The notes: generated from the letters alone by a model not told the origin. Positions 1 to 12,015 are shown, counted from the first letter of the stretch. The stretch is DNA of 64,000 bases from Osedax fenrisi (GCA_964019155.1 OZ025244.1:23348021-23412020), one strand, 5' to 3'. Translations and numbers: made by a program.

Positions 1-103
1 TATATGTAGTATAGTATACAGAGACAAATAATAAATATAAAAATTAAAATATAATATAAATTACTAACGAATAGAAATATATTGCTAACGTATGCGACGT
101 ATA

Positions 104-138
<35 letters not shown>

Positions 139-1221
139 TATACGTTCATGAGGAATGCTCTCGTCCTCTCTCCCGATATGGAGATCATGCTCTCCAAAGT
201 ATCATCTACATTTTGCATAGCCATCACCGGGTCTTTGTTGAATGAAAGGTTGTTCGCAGCACCAATTGTAACAAAGTGAAGTTAGTTAGTATAACTGTAT
301 TACAACAAATACCTGTATTAAAACATAAATAAAAATAATAATAATAATATAGTAATAATAATAATAACGACAATGACAATATATGTTAACCCGGTGAGAG
401 GCAGAACAAAAGTGTATCGATCTCACCGAGCGGCGTTCCTTTTATAGGAAAATGACGACACAAAATAGACAAACGATAACAAATATAAAATACAAAATGA
501 ATAAGAATTTATACAAATAATACAAAATGTAATTATAAAATAAAAATCTACATATAGCTATGCAATCAACCGAGCGTGAAGCCTAAAACAATGTATGCAT
601 GCAGATATATCGATATTACGTAATTACCGAATTGAATTCAATTCAATTCGACATAAATGTATATTACATTAATCGATATATATATGTAGACTTCACTTTA
701 TAACATATATATATATATATAATGTATCATTCATACTATGTATAATGTATAGTATTATAAAAAAGTAAAGTATATAAAAGTATAGTATATAATGCATACA
801 CTTTATATATTGTATATTATTAATTATACGGTACAATGTACAATGTACAATGCCATATGAATACTTTATTTATATTAATATTTATTTATTTATTTATACT
901 ATCTCTGTTAATTCAGCATGTAACAGCAAACATAATAATTTAATAGCTATTACATTACTATTAGAATACTAGTATGCAATATTGTATACAATAATATATA
1001 TATATATATTATGTTAATGTATAATATTATAATATGCAATTCGATACTATAGTATATTATGTAATATGTGTATATGTCTCTTTACATATATCAAAATACA
1101 GAATTGTTTAATGATTGATACTGTGTTATTATCTTTAAACGCAAACACTTCCTGTCTGCACTCACACACATACGCATGCATACGCATATACATACATATA
1201 TACACATACATGTACACTGTG

Positions 1222-1252
<31 letters not shown>

Positions 1253-1725
1253 CCATCCATATAGACATACATGCATGCATATCAATATTGTTCCCGAACC
1301 ATATTCCATTAGTTTTTCCCTTATTTTAATGAGTCATACTGTTGTGAAATAATTCCACAACTGTGAACAAAAAACTACGTACACATACTTGTTATATATT
1401 ATTATCTCTCTATACACACACAAATACTCACACATACATAGCAGCATAATATACTTTTAAAATTAATAGCAGCATAATAATAGCATAATAGACTTTTAAT
1501 TGCAACATAATATCAGCATAATAGCACACTATTAACATTTGAGGCTATTATATATTGATTGATTGATTGAAAGTGTATTTAAACACTTAAATAAATCATA
1601 AATTATTTCTCAAAAGTGTATATATAGAATACAAATAATAGATTAGGTAAAACAATAAATACCATTAATAATAATAAAATAGAATAAGTCGTACGGAAAT
1701 TAATAAATAAAATAATAATGACAAT
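1..1725. other. AT-rich spacer without a gene
   Basis: No coding sequence is supported. The stretch holds a (TA)n run near 106-137, an ATA-trinucleotide run near 333-365, short (TA)n runs near 700-721 and 990-1010, and low-complexity AT sequence. The short open frames here read through TA or CATA repeats and have no recognisable protein character. Confidence 0.7.
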
Positions 1726-1883
1726 AAAAGTGGTCAGAGTTTTCTTCAAAAGTATTCCTAGTTTATTTCAAAAGTGGTCCGAATTTACCTGGTCCGAATT
1801 TACCTGGTCCGAGTTTGCTGGTACCCTAGTAAAATGGTACCGGTAAATTCGGACCACTTTTGAAGAAAACTCGAACCACTTTT
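1726..1883. repeat. Foldback (inverted-repeat) element, 158 bp
   Basis: The outer arms (1726-1753 and 1856-1883, 28 bp) are inverted copies with about two mismatches. Further inside, the left-arm motif TGGTCCGAATTTACC recurs as its reverse complement near 1839-1855. That motif is also tandemly repeated on the left (starting near 1776, 1791 and 1806). It looks like a small non-autonomous foldback element or MITE. I did not find a clear target-site duplication, so the superfamily is unknown. Confidence 0.7.
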
Positions 1884-2350
1884 ATGCCGATTTGTGTTCA
1901 CAATTTTTTTTAAATCTTCTTACCTAATATATTTTACAACACTACTAACAATAATTTTCAAAATAAAATTGTTAACAAATATATTTATTTAAAAAAAATA
2001 TTTTATATTTATAACAAATGAAATTGATTTTATAATTTATAATTCTCAGTAATTAAAACAATTACTTCTTGATTATATTAAAAATTATAGTTATAGATAA
2101 ATTATAAAAATTAGCGACATCTAACACCAGATTTATATAGAAAATAGTAGGATTTTTTTGTGGTCATTTTTTTGCCAATTTTCAAATGGCCGGTGAAGTA
2201 CTCTGTGTTCGCATGACAACGCAACAATAACAACAACAACTTTTAAATTAAAAATTTTTAATTATTTAATTTTAACTTTATTACCTATAATCAAGCTAAG
2301 TCCAATATTTATTACCATTTACTACCGCTAAACTACTTCTAGCCCCGATT
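1884..2350. other. Spacer, possibly the 5' UTR of the following retroelement
   Basis: AT-rich with no open frame. The last part (about 2180-2350), with an AACAACAACAAC run, may be the 5' UTR of the non-LTR element whose ORF1 starts at 2351. The true 5' end of that element cannot be fixed from one copy. Confidence 0.4.
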
Positions 2351-2824
2351 ATGACTGACTCCATCCACACTATCTTCACATGCTCCTCATGTAACACTAT
2401 CGCCACGTCACTCACGGAATGTGACCATTGCCGTAAGTGGCTTTGCCAAGCATGTTCCAAACTCCCCAAATCTACCCTTAACAAAATGACTGCCCTCCAA
2501 AAATCTGGTTTCTACTGGTTTTGTACCAATTGTAGAACTTACTCTAGACCATCCCAACGTAAGATACTCTCCAATAGCTCCTCCCAAACCTCTCCCATGA
2601 GCTCACCTCCCATATTTAACAATCATTCCCCTGCAACTGCACTACCACAACCCACTTTTTCTACATCTTCACCGCTCACCCCATCACCCAACCCTTCATC
2701 CCAAACTATATCAGAGTCCATACCCCAGTCACCCCACAACTCATCAACTGTTCCTACCATCCTTACTATCCCACTCGCCTATCCCCTGTTGCCACTAAAC
2801 GATTACAATCCATCACTTCCATAG
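2351..2824 (+). pseudogene. ORF1 N-terminal part of the family A element, PHD-like zinc finger
   Basis: The first 60 residues show cysteine pairs CSSC and CDHC, a CQAC pair after RKWL, and a late pair in WFCTNC. This is the Cys-rich spacing of the PHD-like finger found in ORF1 of many CR1/L2-type elements, where ORF1 is thought to bind nucleic acid and assist retrotransposition. The finger is followed by a Ser/Pro/Thr-rich low-complexity tail. The frame stops at 2822-2824, while a similar Ser/Pro-rich reading continues in another frame, which suggests a frameshift. It is the 5' part of the element whose ORF2 follows. Confidence 0.7.
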
Positions 2825-3137
2825 CTAAACCCCCCTCATTTAATAACCTTCACCGCTCATGCATACCTCCCTTACTCTCCCCAAATCTGATAAAATTGCA
2901 TGGAAAAGAATTAATAACCCCCCCAATACTCCACTTATTAACTTTCTTGTCGGTTAAATTACCAACTCATCCCTAATCCATCTTCCACTACCAACCATTA
3001 CTCACCTAACCACCCATCCCCCTTTTCTGTAGTTATTGAGAATATTAAACCATCCGAAAAATCTCGTGAATTTCTTCTAGAATTACTCAATTACATCAAT
3101 ATACCTACACATGCTCTAAAATCATTAAATTTTTCTA

Positions 3138-3527
3138 ATGCAACTGTTTTTTTTTTTTAATACACCTAGTCAGTGTTCCTACTTTTACTCCAAAATTCCA
3201 TTCATCCGCAGTAACTCAATATACAATCACCTATACATTTGTGCTGAACGATCTATCACTGAGCGAACACATGGTAGAGTTCTTTTCCATGCAACAAAAT
3301 CTAACCTAGCCCATTATAATGTCAAATGTACCTTCAATGACTACACTAACTCCTTTGAACTTCGTCATTTGACCAACTCCAAGATAGACTGGAATAAGAA
3401 CCCAATTTATATATCAAATGACACATACAATACATGGTCTACATCCTACAATGCATATAGATTAAATACCAATTCACTGAATTCATCAATCAGTAATTCT
3501 CAGTCATCACATAAATCTTCACAATGA
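3138..3527 (+). pseudogene. ORF1 C-terminal part of the family A element (frameshifted)
   Basis: A 129-codon open stretch lies between the zinc-finger part of ORF1 and the endonuclease. It includes HATKSNLAHYNVKC and a later RHLTNSKIDW, then a Ser/Asn-rich tail ending in TGA at 3525-3527. After that TGA the same frame stays open through a Ser/Pro-rich linker into the endonuclease. The TGA is therefore either the natural ORF1 stop or a nonsense mutation in a fused frame; one copy cannot decide. I recognise no enzyme motif in it. Confidence 0.5.
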
Positions 3528-6483
3528 CATTCAACCACTCCTATTCCACCATTATCTCAAACCAATCATCAATCTCAACTTTCACCTCTATCTGCACAAC
3601 CTATAACATCTAGTGAATCACAACTATCACCATCAAACCTACTATCCTCATCACATATACCGTCATATATATCTTCATCACCAACATTATTACCCTCAAC
3701 TAAACGTTTATCTTCTTCTCCATTACTAAAGGTAGCAACACTTAACGCTTGTTCCATTAGAAATAAAGTAGATATTATTTTAAATATATTTCATGATACT
3801 AAGATAGATATTTTATGTATAACAGAAACTTGGCTTTCTATCAAGGATCTACCCATAATTGCATCACTTAATACCCCAACTACTAACTTTATTCACCTAC
3901 CACGCCCCGGCCCACACTATGGTGGGGGTGTCGGTGTGCTATATTCAAATGCCTTGAAACTAATACAGTCAAGTGACCTATCACTTGATCATTCAGAATC
4001 CTTCTCATGTACATTTCACCCTCCTAAATCACAACCACTTACAAGTATAACAATTTATAGACCTCCTAATAATTCAATTCCTTACTTCATCGATAAAATT
4101 GACAACCTATTGTCTATGATCTCCACCAACAGTATACTACTTGGTGATTTCAATATACCAATTTTACCAAACTCACATAATTCAAATAAATTTATTAATA
4201 TCATAAATTGTCATAATTTCTTACAGCATGTCAAGTCTTCCACACATTCATCTGGAAACATATTAGACCTAATTATATCTAACACATCTTCGAATATAAT
4301 TTCTAATACTAATGTTCATAGTTTAATCACTGACCACCACCTTGTTAGCTGCTCCCTACATATCCCTAAACCAATCAGACCATCCAAGAAAGTTCACTAC
4401 AGAAAATCAGATAATATAAATATTGCTAATTTTATAAATGACTTCAACATTTTGTACAATAATATAACAGATTCATCTCATATAGACAGCTTTGATAGTA
4501 ACCTTAGTCTTGTCCTAGATAAACATGCCCCTATTATCACTAAAACTTATACAGCTCGACATAATACGTTATGGTTCAATAATTCGTTACACACAGCAAA
4601 ACGCTCACTTAGAATTAAAGAAAGGAATTGGCGAAAATCCAAAAGCTCAAATGATTTAAATATTTTTAAACATTCACTTTCTAATTATAGAAAATTAATA
4701 AAAACTGCTAAAAATAAATATTACATAGATCAAATTAAATCAGCTGGAAAAGATACTAAGAAATTATTTAGAATATCGTCAACACTACTAGGAAAACTGA
4801 CAAAACGAATACTGCCTGATAACTCCCCTTTAACTAATGCGACTAACTTTGACTCTTACTTTTACATAAAAACATCATCAATTATAGATACTCTCCCTCG
4901 ACCCTGCATCCCACCAATATCAAGCCCAATATACTCATTTTCCACTTTTTCATTACCAACCATTATCAGTATCAATAATATTGTATTAACAGTTAAATCT
5001 ACATGTAAACTAGACCCAATTCCATTATGTTTATTACATTCTCTTTCATCCCTTCTTTCTCCATTCTACAAAAAAATTATCGATCGTTCACTAACTGCAG
5101 GCATCTTCCCATCCCACATGAAATATGCCCATTTAATTCCCATCCCTAAAAACCAGTCCATTGGTAGGTCAACTCTTTCTAATTATCGTCCCATATCCAA
5201 GCTTTCTTTCATATCTAAGACAATTTAAAGAATAATTGCTAAACAACTTAGAACATACATCAATAATAATAACATACTGCATAAATTACAAAGTGCTTAT
5301 ACAACGGACAAGAGCACTGAAACTTCACTACTCCATACTTTAAACAATATACTACTATTTCCAAAAAATACTCCCACCATACTGATTCTACTTGACTTGT
5401 CGTCGGCTTTCGATACGTTAGACCATAATATTCTTATTCGAAGATTAGATAACATTGGTATTAAAGATTCTGTCCTTAGTTAGTTTACATCCTACCTAAT
5501 TAACAGATCCTTTTCTATATGTATAGATAACGCAATAACAGAACCCCGTCACACAACTCATGGTGTACCCCAAGGTTCTGTTTTAGGTCCAATTCTCTTT
5601 AATATATATATTTCCCCTTTACTTTACTTACTTGACGAATACCCCGATATACACTTTCACTCATATGCGGATAATATAAATAAATAACATAAATACTATA
5701 AATAAATGCATTAATGACATTAGTAAATGGCTTTTAAATAACTCCCTACTATTGAATAGCCTTAAAACAAAAGCTTTATTAATAAATACATCCCCAGGAC
5801 ATCATTCCATATCACCTATTATTATTAATAATCACATTATAGAATAATCTAACCAAGCTAAAAACATCGGCCTCACACTTGACCAAAAGCTGTCTTATCT
5901 ACCACATATAACTAATATATCGAAGTCCATTAATTACGCCTTACATACGATCCGACTTATTATACCTTCTATAACTACTGAACTTGCCAAAATACTAGTT
6001 ACTTCCTTAATACTGCCCCGACTTGACTATTGTAACTCTACTTTAAATTCACTCCCAGCACATACTATCAAAATGCTAACTAAATTACAATATAGAACCA
6101 TCAGAACCATTTTCAGGATAAAAAAATACTCAAGACAACATATAACACCTTATATGAAATCCATTCACTGGCTACCCATCCCTTACCGCATACAATACAA
6201 ATTACTCCTACTGACCCACCATGCCACCCATAATAATAAACCTGACTATCTTACTGAACTACTTACGAACTACAAGTCATCCCGACCACAACGAACAATA
6301 CATAAATACAAACTAAATATACCAATAACTTTATCACTTAATAAAAAACAGGAATCTTCTTTTTCTACAATATCACCTAAACTATGGAACTCCCTACCTC
6401 ACTCAATTAGATCTATAGTTTCTGACCACACCTTTAAAGTCAAATTGAAAACACATCTATTTAATATAGCTTATAATAATTAA
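3528..6483 (+). pseudogene. ORF2 of the family A element: APE endonuclease + reverse transcriptase, broken
   Basis: One frame is open from 3528 to a TAA at 5226-5228. It holds the endonuclease: NACSIRNK near 3750, TETW near 3823, the GDFN motif near 4143, SGNILDLI near 4250 and TDHH near 4330. The RT follows: NYRPIS near 5180, LLDLSSAFDTLDH near 5390-5427, and GVPQGSVLGPILF near 5562-5600. The active-site box reads YADN rather than YADD near 5665 and is followed by a small deletion and frame loss. An in-frame stop also lies near 5480. The C-terminal domain is open again at 6073-6483 (IHWLPIPYRIQYK, LWNSLPHSIRS). In intact relatives this protein nicks the target and copies the element RNA. Stops, frameshift and the altered catalytic box mean this copy is inactive. 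Confidence 0.85.
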
Positions 6484-6569
6484 TATACGATACACCGCCG
6501 AAAACTCATTACTGATGTTGATCGCAATGTCTAAACAAATTGGTTACAAGGTTACAAGGTTACTAAAAA

Positions 6570-6688
6570 ATATTCGAATCAAAAAAAAAATTACCTACGT
6601 TTCAAATTATATGAAATTTATTTTCTTTGTGAGACCTTACTGTACAATGTACACTTTACAGTGTACACTGTACAATGTATACATTGTA

Positions 6689-6728
<40 letters not shown>

Positions 6729-7805
6729 TATATAGTGTACAAATCATAGTATGTTTCATACGGAAAATAAATTATATTATACATGGTATACCATGGGTAC
6801 ACACACATACACACACACATATAAGCAAACACACACACATACACACACATACAAATACACTCACATATACACATACACATACATACACACATATATATAT
6901 GTATATATATATAACATATATGTAAACAAAATAAAGGGCGAATGTCAATACTAATTAATTAACTAAATATTAATCAATCGAAAGTCTTCTAATAATGGCA
7001 ATACGTATCGATCAAATCTATTAATAGAACAGAAGCGTCCGTTAAGATATCGTTAAGATATCGATATACACTGTTTTATTAAAATATACCGCGTATTCGG
7101 TATCGATATATATCGTGGGCGTAGTTATGGGCGTACTTATGGGCGTTATTGTGTGCGTTATTGAACTTCGAACTCGCGTTACGATCTCGACCAGGATCTC
7201 GATATTGCTTCTGTCTTCAACTCTCTCGAGTGTTCGAGTGTGTGCGACGCACACTGTGCGTCTACGTTTAAATGGTCGAGAGAGGTACTTCCCCCTGGTG
7301 GCGACTATATTCATCACAGTTACACAGTGTTACGTAACGGTACAATAGGTCACTCCACCTACCGGACGGAATATATTAATAATAGTAGTTCTAAATGTTA
7401 TAAGTAGTAATAAGTTATTAGTAATAAGTTATTACTCGCGCGCCGCGTGTTCAAGTGTGTGGCTTTAAGTATTATTAGATATTACATAATATTAGTGAAT
7501 GAGTTATGATTTAATATCGATGTGGTTGTGTCTTGACGAGTAATAGTGAAATCAGCATTATTTAATATTAAAATAACCTCGTGTTATGACGTAAGTCACC
7601 TGTCATATGGAATATATCTGGTAATATAACCCGGGACATGGATTGGAACCCGGGATATGGGGTGGACCCGGGATCTAGGGTGGAACCCGGGACCCACCAC
7701 TGCAGAAAGTGCAAATGTGACTGCAGTCCTACTGAGCCGCGTACTACAGGCGTGTGATACAGTATTCTTTATATATATAGTATATATATATATACAGTAT
7801 ATACA

Positions 7806-7843
<38 letters not shown>

Positions 7844-8740
7844 TAATCTATACCACTGAATACAATACATTAATTATATGAGAAGTGGGGAGAATAAAAT
7901 AAATAACGTACGGGAATTATCTATTTTTGTAATAGGAATTAGTTTTTATAAATGAATTATTTATTTTTGAAACAGGAAATATTTGTATAAAAGAATTATT
8001 TATTCCTCTCAGGAATATTATTAACATATTTACATATATGCATATGTATGTGTGCGCGTGTGTGTAAATATATATGTTGAAAATAAAGAAATTAATTAAA
8101 ATAAATATGTTATTAGTAGTCTTATAAGACTATAGTTCAGTAAATATGACCATGTCTACATACCAAGTAGACATTGTCTACCATGTATACGATGTATACG
8201 ATGTATACCTTGTATTCGTTATAACATGATTCGGATAACAATTTATGGGAACACATATATCATTATTAACATCGTAACGCAATATTATATAGAATATTAA
8301 ATAAATGAATAGAATATATAAATATATATAAATAAATTATATAAATAAAAATACTGATTTCACTTACATATATATGATATCTGTAAAAAACCATGGTTTC
8401 AAAACTTCAGTTATATCATATTATGTGCATACTGTCACGAAAGGAATTAGTTTAGTCGTTACTGCAGTTTACCCAGGAAGTAAAGTAATCGTTGATAGTT
8501 GTTAGATTATAGTTTGATCATCGTCATGATGTGTGCTTAACTGCAGTGATCTGCTGTGATCATGATCACAATACGATTATAATCATATTACAATCATTGA
8601 TAAGCAACTATGCTTCGATTACGAACTACACTTTTAAATCACTGATTTTAATATTATTATAATCAATGATAGTTAACTGATCAGAAATTTAAATCAATAT
8701 TCGTAATCGAATGAATATAAATGATTGTAATCGAATGACA
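6570..8740. other. Spacer rich in microsatellites
   Basis: No gene. Contents: (TA)n at about 6691-6735, mixed CA/TA/CATA repeats at about 6797-6912, a GGGCGT...TTATGG short tandem near 7106-7135, a CCCGGG-containing minisatellite at 7630-7691 (listed separately), and (TA)n at about 7797-7842. The part from about 8450 to 8740 contains scattered GATTACAATC/TAATCA motifs that recur beyond the 5' end of the next element and near 58 kb. It may be an older repeat into which that element inserted. Confidence 0.6.
7630..7691. repeat. Minisatellite with four CCCGGG cores
   Basis: CCCGGG occurs at 7630, 7649, 7667 and 7686, at a spacing of 18-19 bp, inside a degenerate unit resembling GGAACCCGGGATATGGGGT. 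This is GC-rich and stands out in an AT-rich neighbourhood. No function is evident. Confidence 0.75.
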
Positions 8741-8866
8741 ATATAATAATAATAATAATAGAAAGGTTTATTGACTCAGAAAACGATGGACGTTTATGTG
8801 CGTCAAGTTGAAATAATAAAACAAATAAATAGTTACGCAAATAATAATAAATTTAAAAAGAAGACA

Positions 8867-11665
8867 TTATAATGATACCATATATGTATGTAGTCGACAT
8901 TTAAAACTCATAAATGATGACATGGTGCGTAATTCATCGGGAAGACTATTCCAGTATTTCGGAGCAGCAACCGTGAAAGCAGCATCTGCATACATAGATG
9001 AGACAAGCGGTAGAGAGAGTTTCATCAGCTCACATTTGCGACTCGGACGAGTAGTTGTTCGAATTATGAGTCCCTTCGATAGGTAAGACGGAACTCCCAT
9101 AAATATAGCCTTGTGAGTAATGCATAGAAGTCGAAACTTGCATAAATCTCGAAACTGCAACCACCCGAGAGTCGCCATTATGGAATGTATAGATATGGTT
9201 AAATCACTACGCTTTAGCTTAAATAATATGCGAACAGCTCTACGTTGTATTGAATCGAATTTTTTCATCAATTTTTGCGGAATATTAATTAAAAGCGAAT
9301 TACAATATCTAAGTCGACTACAAACTAATGAATGTAATAATGATTTAGTTAAATTAAATGTTAGCTTAGAGCGAGCCTTGCCTATATTATACAGGAAATA
9401 ATTAGCAGTGCGGACAGTGTTTGATATATGTACTGAGTAATCTAATACATTATTTATAGTAAAACCTAGAGTAGTGATGGTGTTTGAGATAGGAAGTGAG
9501 ATAAGGAATGGATGAGTGAGAGTAATTGAAGAAAGAGATCTAGAAAGTATAATGCTATCAGTTTTAGTAATATTTAATGAAAGTGAATTACAGGAAAACC
9601 AAGAGATTAAATCTTTAATACAGTTAGCAATTGAAAGTTGAATTATGTCAATATCAGAACCAGGTGGAAAAAAAGTATAAATTTGTAAGTCATCAGCAAA
9701 GAGGTGATAACGAATATTTGGGTATTTTTTAAAAATCAAATTAATGGGAAGAATATACAAAATAAAAAGAATCGGACCCAGTACTGATCCTTGAGGAACG
9801 CCATGAGTGTGATCAAATGGAGCCGACAAAGATGACTTGATATTTACCGAAGATATTCTATTAGATACAAATGACATCAACCAGTTGTGAACCTGTCCAT
9901 GAATACCTATTTCACGTAGACGGTAAGAAAGAATCATATGATTTAACGTATCAAAGGCACTAGACAGATCAAGAAGAACCAAATAACAAGAAGCCTTATT
10001 ATCCATAGATAGTATAATATCGTTAAACACAATGTTTAGGGCAGTTTCTGTACTATGATTGGGAAGGTATGCACTCTGAAAGCAATCCACAATAGAGTTC
10101 GATATGATATAATCAATAAGCTGACGCGCAACTATGCGTTCCATAGTCTTAGAAATTGATGATAATTGCGAAATAGGACGATAGTTGGATAGTATGGAAG
10201 AATCGAGATTATGTTTCTTTAATATCGGAGTGATGTAAGCATACTTCATCGATTGTGGTACAATGGATGAAGATAATGATACACGAATTATACCAGTAAT
10301 TATATCAATTAGATAGGGAGATAATATACGAAGTAAATTAAGAGGAACAGGGTCAAGTGGGGAATTGGATTTCAAACAAGACATGAGAGAAAGGACAACA
10401 GAAGAAGTGGGTAAATTAAAATAAGACCAGTGAGTATCAGAGAAAGAGGGTGAACTTTCAAAATAAATAGAATCTACTACAGGAAGATCATCTATTATTT
10501 TTAAAACTTTATTTTGAAAAAAGTTAGCAAATAAAGAACACAGATTATCATCAGAACCATCTGGTAGATTTTTATTCCGATTTTTACCAATTAGAGAAAA
10601 AGCTAATTTAAAAGCTTCTTTGGTAGAAGTGCCATACTTATTAAGTTTATCAGTATAGAAGGAAGATCTTGCTGCTGATAATTTTGTCTTGTACAAAGAT
10701 CTTATATTTTTGAAAGATTCAAGATGGGTAAAACAGTTGCTTCGCTTGAATTTCAACTGATGGTAGCGAAGTCTTCTCCTTAGAAGAACAAGGTCATTGT
10801 TAAACCAAGGAGAGTGAGCACCATATTTCTTGGTCCTAATTAATAAAGGTGAATGTGCATCAAGGGAATATCGTAGTGCATCATTAAAATTATCATAAGA
10901 TATGTAATTCGCTAAAGATGTATCATGAATAGATATATAAGCATATACAGAATTGATGAACAATTGTAGATTAATTTTTGAAATGTTTCTGTAGTGTTTA
11001 ACATGGTCACTCAATATAAAAGGAGAGACAAGTATATCAAAAGAAATAACATAATGGTCAGAAATCAGGTTACCTTGAGTGGGTTTTGAAATAATAGCTG
11101 AATCAGGGGGAATAATTATCAAGTCAATAGTATTACCACTAGTATGTGTTGGAAAATTAACAAGTTGATTGTAAGAATATTCATAGATAAGCTTCTTAAA
11201 TGATTCAGAGCACAAAGAATGTGTATTCACTTGAACATTAAAATCACCAAGAATTATCAAATTATCTGTCGAGATTGATTCAAAAAGGGATTCAAGTTCA
11301 GATAAAAAGTTGTTAAATATTGATGATGGTGGACGATAAATAAGAATAAATTGAATAATAATTGAATTAGGTAACAAGAAACGACAACTGAGTATTTCGC
11401 AAGAGATAGTACTTGGAATGGATGATGATAGTAGCTTAAATTCAGAAGAATAAATAATAGCTAAACCTCCTCCACGGGATGGTGATAATCTGTTCGCTTG
11501 AATAATATCGAAATTAGTTGGAGTCAATTGTGAAGGAATGGAAGAGTCATTATTTGTCAGCCATGTCTCAGTAATAGCAACTATAGAACTTTTAAAATCA
11601 ATAATTAATTGATGGATATGTGATAATATGTGATCGTAATCAATACATAGCCCCATGATAGTCAT
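8867..11665 (-). CDS. Non-LTR retrotransposon ORF2: endonuclease/reverse transcriptase, 932 aa, uninterrupted
   Basis: The endonuclease occupies about residues 1-210: TETW at 33-36, GDFN at 140-143, SGNTIDLI near 175 and SDH at 202-204. RT spans about 470-720: NYRPIS at 494-499, LLDLSSAFDT at about 564-573, GVPQGSVLGPILF at 622-634 and the catalytic FADD box at 656-659. A C-terminal domain ends with YWNSLPDELR. All RT catalytic aspartates are present and there is no internal stop over 932 codons. That is striking beside the decayed neighbours and implies a young copy. The start is the first ATG after an in-frame TAG 33 bp upstream. The normal N-terminal Asn motif (N..S..NK) of the endonuclease is missing, so the enzyme may not nick DNA. 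CR1/L2-like by motifs; clade not certain. Confidence 0.85.
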   Translation of the reverse strand: MTIMGLCIDYDHILSHIHQLIIDFKSSIVAITETWLTNNDSSIPSQLTPTNFDIIQANRLSPSRGGGLAIIYSSEFKLLSSSIPSTISCEILSCRFLLPNSIIIQFILIYRPPSSIFNNFLSELESLFESISTDNLIILGDFNVQVNTHSLCSESFKKLIYEYSYNQLVNFPTHTSGNTIDLIIIPPDSAIISKPTQGNLISDHYVISFDILVSPFILSDHVKHYRNISKINLQLFINSVYAYISIHDTSLANYISYDNFNDALRYSLDAHSPLLIRTKKYGAHSPWFNNDLVLLRRRLRYHQLKFKRSNCFTHLESFKNIRSLYKTKLSAARSSFYTDKLNKYGTSTKEAFKLAFSLIGKNRNKNLPDGSDDNLCSLFANFFQNKVLKIIDDLPVVDSIYFESSPSFSDTHWSYFNLPTSSVVLSLMSCLKSNSPLDPVPLNLLRILSPYLIDIITGIIRVSLSSSIVPQSMKYAYITPILKKHNLDSSILSNYRPISQLSSISKTMERIVARQLIDYIISNSIVDCFQSAYLPNHSTETALNIVFNDIILSMDNKASCYLVLLDLSSAFDTLNHMILSYRLREIGIHGQVHNWLMSFVSNRISSVNIKSSLSAPFDHTHGVPQGSVLGPILFILYILPINLIFKKYPNIRYHLFADDLQIYTFFPPGSDIDIIQLSIANCIKDLISWFSCNSLSLNITKTDSIILSRSLSSITLTHPFLISLPISNTITTLGFTINNVLDYSVHISNTVRTANYFLYNIGKARSKLTFNLTKSLLHSLVCSRLRYCNSLLINIPQKLMKKFDSIQRRAVRILFKLKRSDLTISIHSIMATLGWLQFRDLCKFRLLCITHKAIFMGVPSYLSKGLIIRTTTRPSRKCELMKLSLPLVSSMYADAAFTVAAPKYWNSLPDELRTMSSFMSFKCRLHTYMVSL

Positions 11666-11700
11666 CTGATTACTTGCTGGATTGTAATCAGATGACTATC
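11657..11700. repeat. Perfect 16-bp inverted repeat across the ORF2 start
   Basis: Arms 11657-11672 and 11685-11700 (GATAGTCATCTGATTA and its exact complement) enclose a 12-nt loop. The ATG of the 932-codon ORF lies inside the left arm. A related sequence (CAATCCAG..., then CTGATGACTATCA) occurs at about 58031-58057, so the hairpin half is part of a dispersed repeat. It may mark the 5' truncation junction of the retroelement. Confidence 0.8.
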
Positions 11701-11857
11701 GATAGTTCGTGATCACGGCCCGTGATCAATTTATATTCATGTGATACGGTATAATTATTCTTTGATTACTTTACTGACTGTGTGATAAAGAACAGTGTGG
11801 TTTGCATACTATACATATACCCAGTGAACAGTTCCGTAAACATCAACAAATCGAGGT

Positions 11858-12015
11858 TAGCGGCGCTGGAACGATTTTGTATGTAGGGGGGGTTGTATGA
11901 TGGGACCAACCAATCAAAATAAAAGTTGTGGTAAAAGTGGGACCAATATATAGGAGGTCCACTAGATTTTAAAGTGGGGGCATATCCACTCCATCCCCCT
12001 GTAGCAGCGCCCCTA
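11858..12015 (+). mobile_element. hAT-type MITE, family TAGGGGCGCTG, copy 1
   Basis: 158 bp with termini TAGCGGCGCTGGAAC and GCAGCGCCCCTA (inverted repeats, one change from the family TAGGGGCGCTG). The flanking 8-mers are ATCGAGGT and CTCGAGGT, a target-site duplication with one mismatch. TIRs starting YARNG and 8-bp duplications are the hallmark of the hAT superfamily. The inside has G-runs and a short CCAATCAAAATAAA core and cannot code for protein. Four other copies are at 20799, 31724, 35351 and 58842. Confidence 0.85.

Larger units (their letters stand above)
2351..6563 (+). mobile_element. Non-LTR retrotransposon, CR1/L2-like ('family A'), nearly full length but inactive
   Basis: Order is ORF1 (PHD-like zinc finger, then a Ser/Thr/Pro-rich region), ORF2 (APE endonuclease, reverse transcriptase, C-terminal domain), then a short 3' UTR ending in about 2.5 copies of GGTTACAA at 6541-6563. 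A short tandem repeat rather than poly(A) at the 3' end, with this domain order, is typical of the CR1/L2 groups in the Jockey superfamily. Both ORFs carry frameshifts and nonsense codons, so the copy is dead. A second copy of the same family lies at 33268-34952 and shares the 3' UTR motif (CCGAAAACTC, then a GGTTAC-like repeat). Clade assignment is by motif only and needs an RT phylogeny. Confidence 0.85.
8755..11700 (-). mobile_element. Non-LTR retrotransposon copy with an intact ORF2, 5'-truncated
   Basis: Read on the minus strand this is a single EN+RT ORF (11665-8867), a 3' UTR of about 100 bp that contains AATAAA, and a (TTA)n tail (about 8744-8761 on the plus strand). No ORF1 is present, and the endonuclease lacks its first conserved Asn motif, so the copy is 5'-truncated near 11665-11690. 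A 3' fragment at 33385-33734 (+) matches 8761-9087 with only one difference that I could see, which points to recent activity of the family. GATTACAATC occurs on both flanks and could be a target-site duplication, but the same decamer is common locally, so this is weak. Confidence 0.85.

Noticed and set aside
7657..7710. NPGP in a short frame (LGWNPGPTT), like the 2A peptides found in some retroelements
   Set aside because: The required Asp-x-Glu before NPGP is absent (DLGW instead), and the frame arises from the CCCGGG minisatellite.
9120..9401. 93-codon plus-strand frame inside the intact retroelement
   Set aside because: Antisense shadow of the 932-codon ORF.
8460..11800. Larger DNA transposon surrounding the young retroelement (inverted AGTAAAGTAATC near 8475 and 11770)
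   Set aside because: Only about 12 bp match, and no further TIR or duplication could be read.
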